From NCBI GenBank assembly GCA_028290465.1, contig JAQGJU010000007.1, positions 1-56,033 of the forward strand: DNA of 56,033 nucleotides, written 5' to 3'. The notes below the pieces were generated by a model. The model was not told where the DNA came from, ran no database searches, and was given only the letters and a program-made list of their open reading frames with translations. This document shows positions 27,401 through 32,684 of the stretch, piece after piece (within the stretch, counting starts at the first letter, position 1; the number at the start of each line of letters is the position of its first letter). A program made the position numbers and the translations under genes. The stretch is from Xanthobacteraceae bacterium (GTDB lineage: Bacteria; Pseudomonadota; Alphaproteobacteria; Rhizobiales; Xanthobacteraceae).

Positions 27401-28270
27401 AGCGGCCGCGGTATGCATGCTGGCCATCGCGTCCGCAGCGGTAATCTTGTGACCGGCAACCAACTGACCGATTTCGGTCCCAACGGCCCCGGCCATCTGC
27501 GCGTCCTGGGACGAACCGCCGATCAACGTCAGCATTTCGACCAACTGGGTCGCCGGCATGTGTTGGGCATCGAACGCGCTCGTCACGTCGTCAACCACCT
27601 GCGCGGCCGGAATATGGTTCTCGGAAGCCAGTATCGCAATCGGCGACAGCGCCCAGCGCTGGGAGTAGGCCGGCGCGTCAGACGCGGCGGCGGCAATCGC
27701 TCCGATAGCGTGGTCGGCCGAAATCTGGTTGCCATGCACGAGATTGAGAATCTCGGCGCGCGCCGCATCGCCGACCGACGGATCGACGCCTTGCGTGGTG
27801 TATTGGCCGACCATGATGCCGGACAAAAGTCCCACGGCCTGCTCGGCGGTCAGCGTGTGGCTGGTCGCGACCGCGTTGTGGATTTCGGTCATCGCGTCGG
27901 CGGCGGTCAATTCGCCGCGCCCGATGATCGTCGCGATCTCGGCGCCCGCGATGCCTTGCAACGAGTGGTCGCCTTGGCCGATCAGACTGGTGATCTCATG
28001 AACCGCCTGCAGGCCGGTCCACGTATCGTTGGCGACATGGGATTCAATCGCCGCGAGCTCTGGCGGCAGATCGGCGGGGGCGTGAACCTGCACCGGCGGC
28101 GGCGGCGGCGTGTAGCCGCCTTCGCCGGACGGGCTGTAGTATTCGCCTTCGCGGCGCGGGAGGGCGTCCGATCCGCCGACGACCTTGTCGAGATCGTCCA
28201 GCGACAGCGCATCGTCGAACTGACGAATTTCAATGGCGCTCTTCGAGCCGCGGCTTTTCGACATCGACAT
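15473..28270 (-). CDS. Giant (4265-aa) helical-repeat protein with double-glycine export leader
   Basis: An uninterrupted 12.8-kb gene. The start at 28270 (MSMSKSRGSKS) was chosen over an in-frame ATG at 28408 because GGGGG lies eight bases upstream and the extra 46 residues are Cys/Arg-rich and unlike the rest. The layout is a 33-residue leader ending LSLDDLDKVVGG, then an acidic segment and PPPPP linker. A huge array of Ala-rich helical repeats of about 57-60 residues follows, regular for some 60 units and then degenerate. A second linker (PPAPPPPSGSGSSG) leads to a unique Gly-rich C-terminal domain of about 290 residues. No RTX, Ig-like, haemagglutinin or autotransporter motifs are seen. 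It heads the operon that encodes a C39 exporter, so export after leader removal is the obvious reading. It could be an adhesin, a surface layer or fibre, or a toxin; the role is unknown. Confidence 0.9.
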   Translation of the reverse strand: MSMSKSRGSKSAIEIRQFDDALSLDDLDKVVGGSDALPRREGEYYSPSGEGGYTPPPPPVQVHAPADLPPELAAIESHVANDTWTGLQAVHEITSLIGQGDHSLQGIAGAEIATIIGRGELTAADAMTEIHNAVATSHTLTAEQAVGLLSGIMVGQYTTQGVDPSVGDAARAEILNLVHGNQISADHAIGAIAAAASDAPAYSQRWALSPIAILASENHIPAAQVVDDVTSAFDAQHMPATQLVEMLTLIGGSSQDAQMAGAVGTEIGQLVAGHKITAADAMASMHTAAAGGSLMWMQALPMLGAAVDANGDLAAVAGAEFGSMVNTYDSYGQTLATNQLRNLVTSHVLSADEAVVMLAGMAEAGHAAAATTAIVNLYVNNHLSVAQVMADIQTAVAANALNGSHAVELLVALNSDGGYGPSFATAVSGAMSTLVTSGEVTAQAAVDVVAGRVSSAAQYLAYGDQYQYYFAKALGSLMALAASDAPGMDAAVTASLTHLLESGSVSASKLVSTLASQMGVGNTAEAIGEQIVALVSAHALTADEAVTALTIGTDVSMAPKQQIAHAIAGLIESGLLTAAQAMADIANARYQIGSSEYGAVNLMALVAGQNPTLIAEAAAAIPSILTDWYKASDAIYAIHNAMTLDRMPVDIGIALLTAMVGDGHTAVPASAVGTEIGALISQNKITATQATADVHAAVTGHTMGVDAAVALLANAAAGASSAVQIAINSELSALISGELITSAHAGEVLRALAAEFPNNAALQSAINSQLGVVGSADPSTGIFSSLDTTTDLATLNGAADQLYTLIHSGQTSAQAVMDAIDHALSAPPPTLTNAQAISLLIGIGGHGDIAVQAAAGEELAKVFAASGPITNMSWISLQNTFGAALNAGTLTNQEAVGMLIAAIGAPGTTDGVRSSVIQITLGHLFSANWVGTNINYREGIPANMFASTLDAMLAAHLLTGPEAIRVAFVMTGDDRINRNAEAEIVALIGSGRVTGAEIHTAITSGWWRVDAAVMTLAGISESPAALGEIATLIAEGTITAARLISAIHSAWTPNPDYMLPKTTSVDDVIRVLGAIAATGAADAISAVGSELIAVLKAGQISGDQFNTLLAGAGTSHDAVVENVLGQLGALATNVGRADLLVMALVAANVTTLDHALGAITASAGIAGLTTVLNLAMLYDGLPAAQVGAAIEGMVASHALTADQAVTMYCKFSGSLNAYEAISALISNGQIWAVDAIQDIALHSGLDSRNALIILLSFAPSTDPMVQGAVAAQVYYAGQGFDQKALALLSLANNNASWTPTVTGFLMHMIRQGEMTVTQADGIIGQAMAHGLPAGNALPIIAQIGAQVPEADRAAFFGDITAMVADGRATAAQGVAALAGVAMSSDPTLQQAIGAQLLAIVNGDPTGTALHGVSDAVAAHLLTGAQAAGLLIGMTTSWNVPATVVAEIDALLTSGQMTPAQVISAVDHAVTANTLTAAGAIAVLTHCVAENASLNQVAGREIADLIAAGKIGAQQAMFAINGTIGLPMTVDQTMALFGAIANSGQYDGGALNTAIVTNISTLIFSNGVQINEAVAGIRHAVVSGAMTADQAVTLLAGMAAQGDAAPETEIRGAMMHDAAIATISEVISGALNSFQSILAAFGADAAANMSMLTEIAGHANASFQAQFGTYIAQQVANASMTPAAAVAAVHDALVADTITPEQALTLFANMSAAVAIQPGASELNGPVNAAIQAMINNSIADDDHISGRHAIEVLKALGANGGFELTTATAAEINMLLGDPRTLITSAATAGLDMNEAGAKLAAMVNAGQIGAYAAVSGIAAQSMAGSAMTGEQAVAFLLSVMSHGTANGWAIDHGTPGATNWQALGSFAFAQMENYGVAPSVIMTGIHNAVTSFELTGQQAAILLAGLVGHADLREAATGELARLLNDGGQMRVTAAEAIAAIANTVSTGYANPGVLTPALAVDALVAISLNPALPGDRGLLAAGLTALPGLEAGQLVEAISGAIAAHSLTGAQALAILLPVATAGDGTVRGEVGQALAALVQNHQIALTDIRNSIRADVITPDTALVVLTGMIGLADGVMATIDNVRDSWGIDAERLIADLHGALSARTMFGEGVSANQVMAVLATLPSSYATEITNEIGSLISQGVLSRYGAVAALAEAAGEGTADMQRTVAAVFANMIHSYDPAFGPTISGLVPGSMTADQAIAVFAAMSATSATGNTAINLDNLARVGINALIASGQITAAQAMTDIVGGLTSGILTADQTVGLIAGVAGSTDSAPVGVLVAAGQALNAMFASGQISVVQAMADLDRGLMYQYMANVQAGYDAAGLTTTSAPALLAAIMATTTDAGVIGNASAELMTMVNSHRVTVADAMSGIHGAVTSGALTAAQALNALANIDAGANSDMQAAIGAEMSSLVSGGMISAINAVASLAVLANSGNVGQEIAAGQAIAALVAEGTVTADQAVAGIRSAVDAHTLGADNALAALVGLSIGGSEALRAAAHGAIVAIVAADPTHATAAFTFLENVARQSDTSVASSVGNALGALIGNNLISTADAMGLIHQTFQTTAAIKIVAMLAGIAGSGDAVLQAAAGLAFADLTDAYTGMPPNASGAISAALAAGNLTPDQAVVMLAAAIPGTSPYAQVQVAGQIATLVNGGQIDAAHVMTDIHNAVVSHALTPDQALTAMAYISVAGASDLRLAVMAETSNLVATGQLTAAEALTALITVASGGAFHLEDGTGVVNTSVTLQSLTGSMVASLIDHGQLTAAQLGDAIAARVGFYDYHGAFGTQHAMALLIGISVNGAAAAQSAAGDGLAGLVQSHVTYAGAVLAMVDSAIVSHTITSNKAVTLLMNFAAALPSADGYNTPAYISVAQEISSLTSRGLISAGEAFGTMLAAAANNPAAALAAGAGIGTIWTNEIGRYHTDFVASDYIGAEIEAAVRNGSLTGPEAITMLLGVGMASTHAGDAGTELKEMIRLGLVTADQVVATLAGIGAEGTALQLATVSKELFAAMPAAQAVESIGHLIEAHTITGRQGITLLSSFAAAGTTATQILVGHEIASLLGQGALDAATAMNDISRAVQDHTIPANEAVLMLSGTILGGNAAVQTAASNEIFHLVAFNMITAANAMLTIRGAITSHDITADQALGVMANLAATSTTGIGYAVSMQDAFAAEVAAQIAAGITTAAHAVEVLSAIAGHGSAAVQNAIGQEIGVLIMAGQITAVQAMATIDAAVTSHAMTADQAVALLAKVAVVVGNSDTYAAFTGAIAALVSSNQITAAQAMADIGAALGSLGAWQTNVLLFSIIEDGSMALRDAAAATVAALLTQGHDGFWTGMQRAVSVGVMTVSDVVGMLALVAFHGDAAQQAYVSDTLLRLVETRGDSMGYRNAITQEWAMVELLRLAKDGSAAFELFIGREFSMLLASRWVQVPVEELIIIIDATVRPIQVAPGVHAPIDPDRQLSGAQAVMVLEGILKGSLSAEDAAAVTAEIQVMLSYSNPIELTSMIGKALADGALTAEQTMQMFSDFWNKGAGFQAAVVHEIATLYAQGLVTFEQISHGMSTHSVEQQLTVVTGLLREVRGDITPFAEHYSKLMLQGWGVATTSAAYGALQEALAHVAVDYAAIKNNQMTSPQVLADLRSYAAAHSVSADILIASMWSTMQLWAPNALANVLMSRELTNDMTGRLHDGTISSDIADMVLAGSLSMTEADAIMREIAIAATPLNPTAQLVLNHQMTVGYANEHYPGWTNNSWYEANTVATAVALMHIDVRVPQCAEAVANGTMTAAAAAQDILHAAGNSAYAADLGLSHLADALHAAGNEAGRQAVADVMGPRMSDGTSEVALSQMVSFGWISPQQALDLLEAETEHVTAGLPADEATMMSCMFLARLDMAASGLYPVTDGVPALEALLQSTQERKLEIAQGVGTLMTVVGHGNAQEQQACYDLITQITRAYIVEQIRNEPPAPPPPSGSGSSGESHYDQDKFTKIAQFVGDKVIAGVELAYTKIIDNREKIMDGNKLASIIGRDIVPDVTSAKAWVDLGTEITATGIPGVGMLTGMPNVQTYLLNQAAGDGAGTAFTAVSIGSMIAVQVLTNSAIMSAMEDAGVGGLNRALTVGFKAVSATCGLITGTISGTLHTYVDQHWEVGRDLGNMFSSLGSGNLDSIEQSADALGRQMFLMTTGVGLGEVAAFGTSLADVIVDLSSGDPQDLEASAAVLGHNAIALLESNPYLKMAGGVLSKYGTTMAELTHIISENDRQSVLITMFLLGI
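15476..16370 (-). other. Unique C-terminal domain of the giant protein
   Basis: About 295 residues after the proline/glycine-serine linker at 16370-16410. The domain has no repeats. It contains a lysine-containing helix region (FTKIAQFVGDKVIAGVELAY), then several Gly-rich hydrophobic stretches (GIPGVGMLTGMPNV, TAVSIGSMIAVQVL, SATCGLITGTISGTL), and ends in the very hydrophobic SVLITMFLLGI. This composition would suit a membrane-associating or oligomerising domain, but no family was recognised and the idea is inference. Confidence 0.6.
17650..28060 (-). repeat. Coding tandem-repeat array, about 171-180 bp per unit
   Basis: The body of the giant gene is a divergent tandem repeat. A typical unit has three helix-sized blocks of about 19 residues: one like GxEIAxLIxxGQ, one like ITAAQAMADIHxAVxSH, and one like LTADQAVxLLAxIAxxG. 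The TAxQA motif therefore occurs twice per unit, 19 residues apart. At DNA level GATCGGCCGTCA-like words recur throughout. Units are diverged, with loops of variable length (for example near 27280 and 25470), so the array is old rather than freshly expanded. Beyond about 17650 towards the C-terminus (down to about 16420) the pattern degenerates. The repeat family was not recognised. Confidence 0.85.
28172..28270 (-). other. Double-glycine (C39-type) leader peptide of the giant protein
   Basis: Residues 1-33 of the giant protein. Numbered back from the predicted cut after GG, the positions that matter for C39 peptidases are all filled: L at -12, D at -8, L at -7, V at -4, G at -2 and G at -1. 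The charged stretch before it (IEIRQFDDA) is also leader-like. The first mature residues would be SDALPRREGEYY. The matching peptidase is encoded at 11487-13634. This is a motif reading; no cleavage has been shown. Confidence 0.8.
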
Positions 28271-28693
28271 AAACGTAGCCCCCGTAAAATGTCCGTCTAC
28301 CGATCCCGGCCAGCAGCGCCGGCACCGGTAGCACGCACTAGGTGAGTTTGAATGAAGAAGATCTGACTTGCGATGGCGCAATGCGCCGTATTGAAAACAT
28401 TTGCGCACAGCGGCAGCTAGTTTGCGCGGAACGGGAGTTTTCTTGCGCCGATTTCAGGCCCTATCTTTGGGCGCCGACAAGCCGTGCAAACCCTGGTGCC
28501 TTGCAAAGCCGGTGCCCCTCTTGCGCTTGTTAACTGCGACCGTTGCGTTCACCGGCGGCAGGTTTGGACGACATGCCGCCATGATGCGTTTCATGCACCG
28601 GCCCAACCGAAAATGCTGTGAGGAATCTCACACTTCGTGCAATTGTGGTCGGCAGGCCATTTCGGCTACCGGCCCCGCTTTGGGAGATCCGCC
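28271..28693. promoter_or_regulatory. 423-bp divergent control region between giant gene and Crp-family gene
   Basis: No credible coding sequence is seen. On the giant-gene side it holds a 13-bp perfect palindrome GGCGCA-A-TGCGCC (28375-28387). TGCGC cores lie at 28382, 28402, 28423 and 28444, that is at 20, 21 and 21-bp spacing, the last three within TTGCGC. A further TTGCGC lies at 28521. On the regulator side a CRP-type palindrome lies at 28617-28632. Clear sigma-70 hexamers could not be fixed by eye for either direction. Confidence 0.6.
28617..28632. promoter_or_regulatory. Perfect CRP-type operator TGTGA-N6-TCACA
   Basis: TGTGAGGAATCTCACA is an exact match to the two half-sites of the E. 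coli cAMP-CRP consensus with the correct six-base spacer. It ends 61 bases before the GTG start of the adjacent Crp-family gene, so autoregulation is plausible, and lies about 347 bases upstream of the giant gene start. That the neighbouring regulator binds it is inference. Confidence 0.65.
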
Positions 28694-29383
28694 GTGTTGA
28701 GCCGCCTTGAGACCCTGGCCCAAATTCCGTTGCTGGGATCGCTGGACACCGCCGCCATCAAGGCGATTGACGCTCGTTGCGCATGGCGCCGGGTCACCGC
28801 CAAGGAATGGGTCATCGATTATCAGGACGACGGCATCGACGTGTTCTTCGTCACGTCCGGCATGGTTCGGGTGCTGATCTACGCCAAGTCGGGCCGCGAA
28901 GTGATTCTCGGCGATCTGGAGGCCGGCGGCTTCTTCGGCGAGTTGGCCGCGATCGACGGCAAGCCGAGGTCGGCCGGCGTCCTGGCGGTCACGGACGCCA
29001 TCATCGCCACCATGCCGGGGCCGGTGTTCATGGAGGTGCTGCGTACCTATCCGGACGTGTCGATCCAGGTGCTCAAGCTGTTGGCCGCGCGGGTGCGCGC
29101 GCTAGACAACCGGGTGCTGGAATATTCCAGCCTCAACGTGCAGCAGCGGGTCTATTCCGAGCTGTTGCGTCTGGCGCGGCCCGATCCGGCCGACGCGCGT
29201 CAGGGTATCCTGTCGCCGCCGCCGATTCATTCGGAGATCGCCGCGCGCGTCAGCACGCATCGCGAGGCCGTCGCCCGCGAAATGAAGCTGCTCGAACGCG
29301 AAGGCTTTCTGCAGCGCCGCCGTGGCGCGCTGGTGCTGACGGATATTCCGCGCCTGATGGAAAAGCTCGACCGGCACGAGTGA
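28694..29383 (+). CDS. Crp/Fnr-family transcriptional regulator
   Basis: A 229-aa regulator with a cNMP-binding domain (about 5-120) and a C-terminal winged helix-turn-helix (about 175-225, with HSEIAARVSTHREAVAREMKL). The phosphate-binding cassette FFGELAAIDGKPRSA (80-94) keeps both the Gly-Glu pair (82-83) and the arginine R92, so true cyclic-nucleotide binding is likely. Only one cysteine (C29) precedes the core, arguing against an FNR-type iron-sulfur sensor. GTG at 28694 was chosen because GGGAG lies about seven bases upstream; the longer open frame from 28637 adds an unrelated stretch. Divergent from the giant gene and close to a perfect CRP-like operator, it is the best candidate for local control. 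Confidence 0.92.
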   Translation: MLSRLETLAQIPLLGSLDTAAIKAIDARCAWRRVTAKEWVIDYQDDGIDVFFVTSGMVRVLIYAKSGREVILGDLEAGGFFGELAAIDGKPRSAGVLAVTDAIIATMPGPVFMEVLRTYPDVSIQVLKLLAARVRALDNRVLEYSSLNVQQRVYSELLRLARPDPADARQGILSPPPIHSEIAARVSTHREAVAREMKLLEREGFLQRRRGALVLTDIPRLMEKLDRHE

Positions 29384-29408
29384 GTTACCAGCGGCGTCGA
29401 TGCTTAGA

Positions 29409-29483
29409 CCGTAGCCCGATTGAGCGCAGTAAAATCCGGGTAGGTTCGTTCCCGCATGTCGCTTCGCTCCATACGGGCTACGG
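29409..29483. repeat. Interspersed palindromic repeat between convergent genes
   Basis: CCGTAGCCCG (29409-29418) is inverted as CGGGCTACGG (29474-29483), with internal words TGAGCGCAGTAAAATCCGGG and CATGTCGCTTCGCTCCAT. This is the familiar GTAGCCCGGATGAGCG...CGGGCTACG intergenic repeat of Bradyrhizobium-like genomes. It sits between the convergent Crp-family and cyclase genes and may act as a terminator or mRNA-end structure. Confidence 0.8.
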
Positions 29484-29521
29484 TTCGGCGAGCGGGCACT
29501 TCAGAGAAATGGATCCATCTT

Positions 29522-31744
29522 CTACGACGCCGCTTCGACCACCGGATTGCCGGCCGCGATCCTGTCCTCAAGCCGATCATACAGCGTCGCCAGCAGCATC
29601 CCGCCCAGCGCCCGGCATTGCGCGATGGCCTGCATGGCGGCGGCGCGCTGTCCGGTCGCGATGGCGGCCAGCAGCTCGGTGTGGCGCCGCGACAGTTCGA
29701 CGAATTCGGCACTGGTTGCGGTCTGGGCGTCGCCCACGAGGGCAAACAGCTTCTGCGGCAGAGCCTTGCCCTTGAGCATGTGTTCGCCGGCTTCCAACAT
29801 CGCCAGACCCTTGGCCGCGCGCGCGGTCTCGTCCGAGATCACGATGTCGAAGCCGACCTGTTTGCAGTTGCTCTCGATGCGCGCGGTGGTGTTCACCACA
29901 TCGCCCATCGCCGAGTAATTGAAGCGCTTTTCCGAGCCCATATTGCCGACGCAGGCGATGCCGGTGTTCAGTCCGATGCCGATCCTGACCTCGGGATCGG
30001 CGGCGCCGCGCTGCTGGAATCCGAAGGCGTCGCGGGCATTGAGGTCGGCCAGCACGGTGCGCATTTTCAGCGCTGCGTGGCAGGCGCGCATCGGATGGTC
30101 GGCGATATCCAGCGGCGCGTTACAGAACGCCATGATACCGTCGCCGATATACTTGTCGATGGTGCCGAACTCAGCCTGAATGGTGTCGGACAATGGCGAC
30201 AGCAGCCGGTTGATGAACTCAACCAGTTCGGGAGCGGTCAGCCCTTCCGACAACGGCGTGAAGCCGCGCACGTCCATGAACATCAAGGTAATGACACGGG
30301 TTTCGCCGCCGAGCTTCATCAACTCGGGCGCGTCTTCGAGCTTGGCCAGCAGTTCGGGCGCAACATATTGGCCGAATGCGCGCCGCACGAATTTCTTCTC
30401 CTGGTCTGTCACCACATAGAGGAGACCGACCACCGAGAAATACGCCGCGAAGGCGCCGAACAGCGGATAGACCGGATCGAACAGCAGACCGAACTGGGTG
30501 AAGGCGAGCCACGAGCCGCCGATGCCGGCCACCAGGATGACGACGCCGACCACCGCCGCATAGCGGGCGCCGAGAAACAACAGCAGGAAGGTCAGCAGCG
30601 CGCCGAGCAGCACCGCCCCGAGGATTTCCGCGCCCGTCATCCAGTCCGGGCGAAACAGAAAGGTCTGGCTGAGAATCTGTTCGGTCGCGTGCGCATGGAC
30701 CGAGACGCCCGGCACGAAACCGCCAAGCGGCGTCGGCCACGAGTCATGCAGTCCGGCCGCCGAGGTGCCGACGAAAATGATCTGGCCCTCGATGCGCGGC
30801 CGCGTCTCAGCGTCCTTGGCGGGGTCCAGGATATCCTTGGCTGACACATAGCGTTCCGGCCGGTCGCGGTCGAAATACAGCCACACCTCGCCGTCACCGG
30901 TCAGCGGCACGGTGAATTGCCCGACCCGCAGGTCGACCACCGCGCGTTTTCCGGTGTCGGCCTCGCCGCTGGCGCCGGTGCCGCGCACCACGATGCTCTG
31001 GGCCTGTTGGGCCACGCGCAGCGCCTCGGATACAAGGCTTGGATAAAGCTTGGCGCCATCGGTGAACAGCATCGGCACGCGGCGCACGATGCCGGACGTA
31101 TCGCGGCTGCTGAGATTCAACCCGCCGATGCCCTTCGCGGCCTGATCGAAGATGTCGAGATTGGTCGCCGTGCCGACGAACTGCGATGTCATTTCGGACG
31201 GCTTGATGCCGGCTAGCGCGAAGCCCGCCTTGACGCTCGGCCGCCGGTCGTTGGCTACGCGCGCCGCCGCGAAGCCAAGCACCACCGGCGCCTGTTCGAT
31301 CGCGGCAACGAAAGTACGGTCGTAGTCCGGCAGGCCGGTCAACAGCGCCTTGGCGCGGTCGGTATCGCCGCCCGGCGGCAGCGCATCGAGCACACGATGC
31401 GGCGAGGAGCGGTCGGGCTCGGCGAAGGTCACGTCGAACGCCACTACGCCGGCACCGAGTTCGGCCAAGCGCCGCACCAGCGATGCCACCACGTCGCGCG
31501 ACCACGGCCATTGCCCGATGGCGGCCAGCGACGCCTCGTCGATGTCGACGATCCGCACTGGCGCATCGTTGTTATAGGGGCGCGGCCGGATCTGCTGATA
31601 GGCGTCGAAGGTGCGCTCGCGCATCTGCGCGATCGGCGCCGGATCCACCGCCCGGAGGAACGTCATCGCCGATAGCGCGGCGACGGCCAACACAATGGCT
31701 TTGGCGGTCTTGCTCTTCAGAAAAGCGGGCAGACACAGGCCCAT
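29522..31744 (-). CDS. CHASE2-domain adenylate/guanylate cyclase (class III)
   Basis: A 740-aa membrane sensor cyclase. An N-terminal signal anchor (about 13-30) is followed by an extracytoplasmic CHASE2 domain to about residue 350 (with VRIVDIDEASLAAIGQWPWS). Three transmembrane helices lie around 360-440 and a class III cyclase domain around 480-655. Catalytic features are present: the metal aspartates in FMDVRGFT (near 490) and DKYIGDGIMAF (near 530), where Lys is the usual adenine-selecting residue, and the Asn/Arg in SAMGDVVNTTARIES (near 607-620). cAMP production is therefore likely. It is the third gene of an operon with a FecR protein (13-base gap) and an outer-membrane barrel, a recurring alphaproteobacterial arrangement. 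The signal it senses is unknown. Confidence 0.93.
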   Translation of the reverse strand: MGLCLPAFLKSKTAKAIVLAVAALSAMTFLRAVDPAPIAQMRERTFDAYQQIRPRPYNNDAPVRIVDIDEASLAAIGQWPWSRDVVASLVRRLAELGAGVVAFDVTFAEPDRSSPHRVLDALPPGGDTDRAKALLTGLPDYDRTFVAAIEQAPVVLGFAAARVANDRRPSVKAGFALAGIKPSEMTSQFVGTATNLDIFDQAAKGIGGLNLSSRDTSGIVRRVPMLFTDGAKLYPSLVSEALRVAQQAQSIVVRGTGASGEADTGKRAVVDLRVGQFTVPLTGDGEVWLYFDRDRPERYVSAKDILDPAKDAETRPRIEGQIIFVGTSAAGLHDSWPTPLGGFVPGVSVHAHATEQILSQTFLFRPDWMTGAEILGAVLLGALLTFLLLFLGARYAAVVGVVILVAGIGGSWLAFTQFGLLFDPVYPLFGAFAAYFSVVGLLYVVTDQEKKFVRRAFGQYVAPELLAKLEDAPELMKLGGETRVITLMFMDVRGFTPLSEGLTAPELVEFINRLLSPLSDTIQAEFGTIDKYIGDGIMAFCNAPLDIADHPMRACHAALKMRTVLADLNARDAFGFQQRGAADPEVRIGIGLNTGIACVGNMGSEKRFNYSAMGDVVNTTARIESNCKQVGFDIVISDETARAAKGLAMLEAGEHMLKGKALPQKLFALVGDAQTATSAEFVELSRRHTELLAAIATGQRAAAMQAIAQCRALGGMLLATLYDRLEDRIAAGNPVVEAAS

Positions 31745-31757
31745 CGAATTTCCGGCC

Positions 31758-32675
31758 CTATGTACAGCACTTCGGCGGCGGCCCCGACGGCGGCGGCGAT
31801 TGCGTCGCGGCGGTGTTCGAACTGCTGGTCTGGCTGGCCTGCGAGGTGGTCGTCACGGCCGGCGGCGTCCCGCCCGCAAACGAACCGGACGTCGTATTCG
31901 AACTGGCCGAGGTCGAACCGGAAGCACTCGACGGACCGGCGGCGGTCGAGCCCGACGCGGGCGGCGAAGCCGGCGTAATGGCGGCGGTCGTGCTCGGCGT
32001 CGTGGTGCTGACAGAGGCTGCCTGGGACGAGGTGCCGGTGCTGACGCCGCCAGTTTGCGTGCCCTTGCTTTGCAGTTGCTGGTTGGTGGAATTGAACTGT
32101 TGCTGCGAGGTCGGCGCCGTCGTGACCGGAACAGAAATGCCGGCCGTACCGGTCTGGCCCTGCGGGACATTGGCCGGCGCGCCAGCACTGGGACCAGCAT
32201 TCGGCGTGACCGTGAGATTGCCGAACACGTTGGTCGCGGTGGTCTTGCCGCCGTTGACCTCAATAATGGCAACACCGCCCCGGATGCCGATGGTGGCCGG
32301 CGGCGTCTTCACCGTCGCCTCGCCGTTGTGCGAAATCTGACCGCCGACAAAGCGCATCAGGCCCTTGCTGACCGACACCGTCATCTTGCCGACGCTCTTG
32401 TTCGGATCGAACACATATTCGTCGATCATGATGTCGCTGTTCGGACCGACCGTCAGCGTCGTCCGGTCGATGAACAGCAATTGCAGCGAACCGCTGGCGT
32501 TGGTCTTGATGCGCTCCTTGTGCACCACGGCGGCGCCGATGGTCAGCGTACGCCCGGATACCGTGGAATCCGCGTTGACGGCCGCCGCCTTGCCGACCAC
32601 CTGAGCGAAAGCCGGCGTCGCCGCCAGCAGCGCGCTGAGCAGTATAGCGTATGATTTCATCGCGGCAGCGCGCAT
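31758..32675 (-). CDS. Secreted FecR-domain protein with Ser/Thr/Ala-rich tail
   Basis: A 305-aa protein with a signal peptide (cleavage near TPAFAQVVG). A FecR domain follows (about 28-150: LTIGAAVVHKERIKTNASGSLQLLF, then DRTTLTVGPNSDIMID and TPPATIGIRGG). The tail of about 150 residues is low in complexity (Ser, Thr, Ala, Gly, Pro) and ends SPPPSGPPPKCCT, two adjacent cysteines at the very end. It has no anti-sigma helix, unlike classical FecR, so it is the stand-alone periplasmic type. GAGGAA six bases before ATG 32675 supports that start. It lies between the barrel gene (9-base gap) and the CHASE2 cyclase. It may relay a periplasmic state to the cyclase (inference). Confidence 0.9.
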   Translation of the reverse strand: MRAAAMKSYAILLSALLAATPAFAQVVGKAAAVNADSTVSGRTLTIGAAVVHKERIKTNASGSLQLLFIDRTTLTVGPNSDIMIDEYVFDPNKSVGKMTVSVSKGLMRFVGGQISHNGEATVKTPPATIGIRGGVAIIEVNGGKTTATNVFGNLTVTPNAGPSAGAPANVPQGQTGTAGISVPVTTAPTSQQQFNSTNQQLQSKGTQTGGVSTGTSSQAASVSTTTPSTTAAITPASPPASGSTAAGPSSASGSTSASSNTTSGSFAGGTPPAVTTTSQASQTSSSNTAATQSPPPSGPPPKCCT

Positions 32676-32684
32676 GGCCGTTCC

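Noticed and set aside
15473-28060. Regularly spaced similar words in the giant gene as a CRISPR or satellite array
   Set aside because: The words are diverged, stay in frame and encode one continuous protein; there are no identical repeats with unique spacers.
28271-28408. Upstream ATG at 28408 as start of the giant protein
   Set aside because: The extra 46 residues are Cys/Arg-rich, would bury the leader inside the protein and lack a ribosome site. The ATG at 28270 has GGGGG and puts the GG leader at the N-terminus.
28694-29383. FNR-type oxygen sensor
   Set aside because: Only one cysteine is present near the N-terminus, so a four-cysteine iron-sulfur site is absent; the cyclic-nucleotide cassette is intact.
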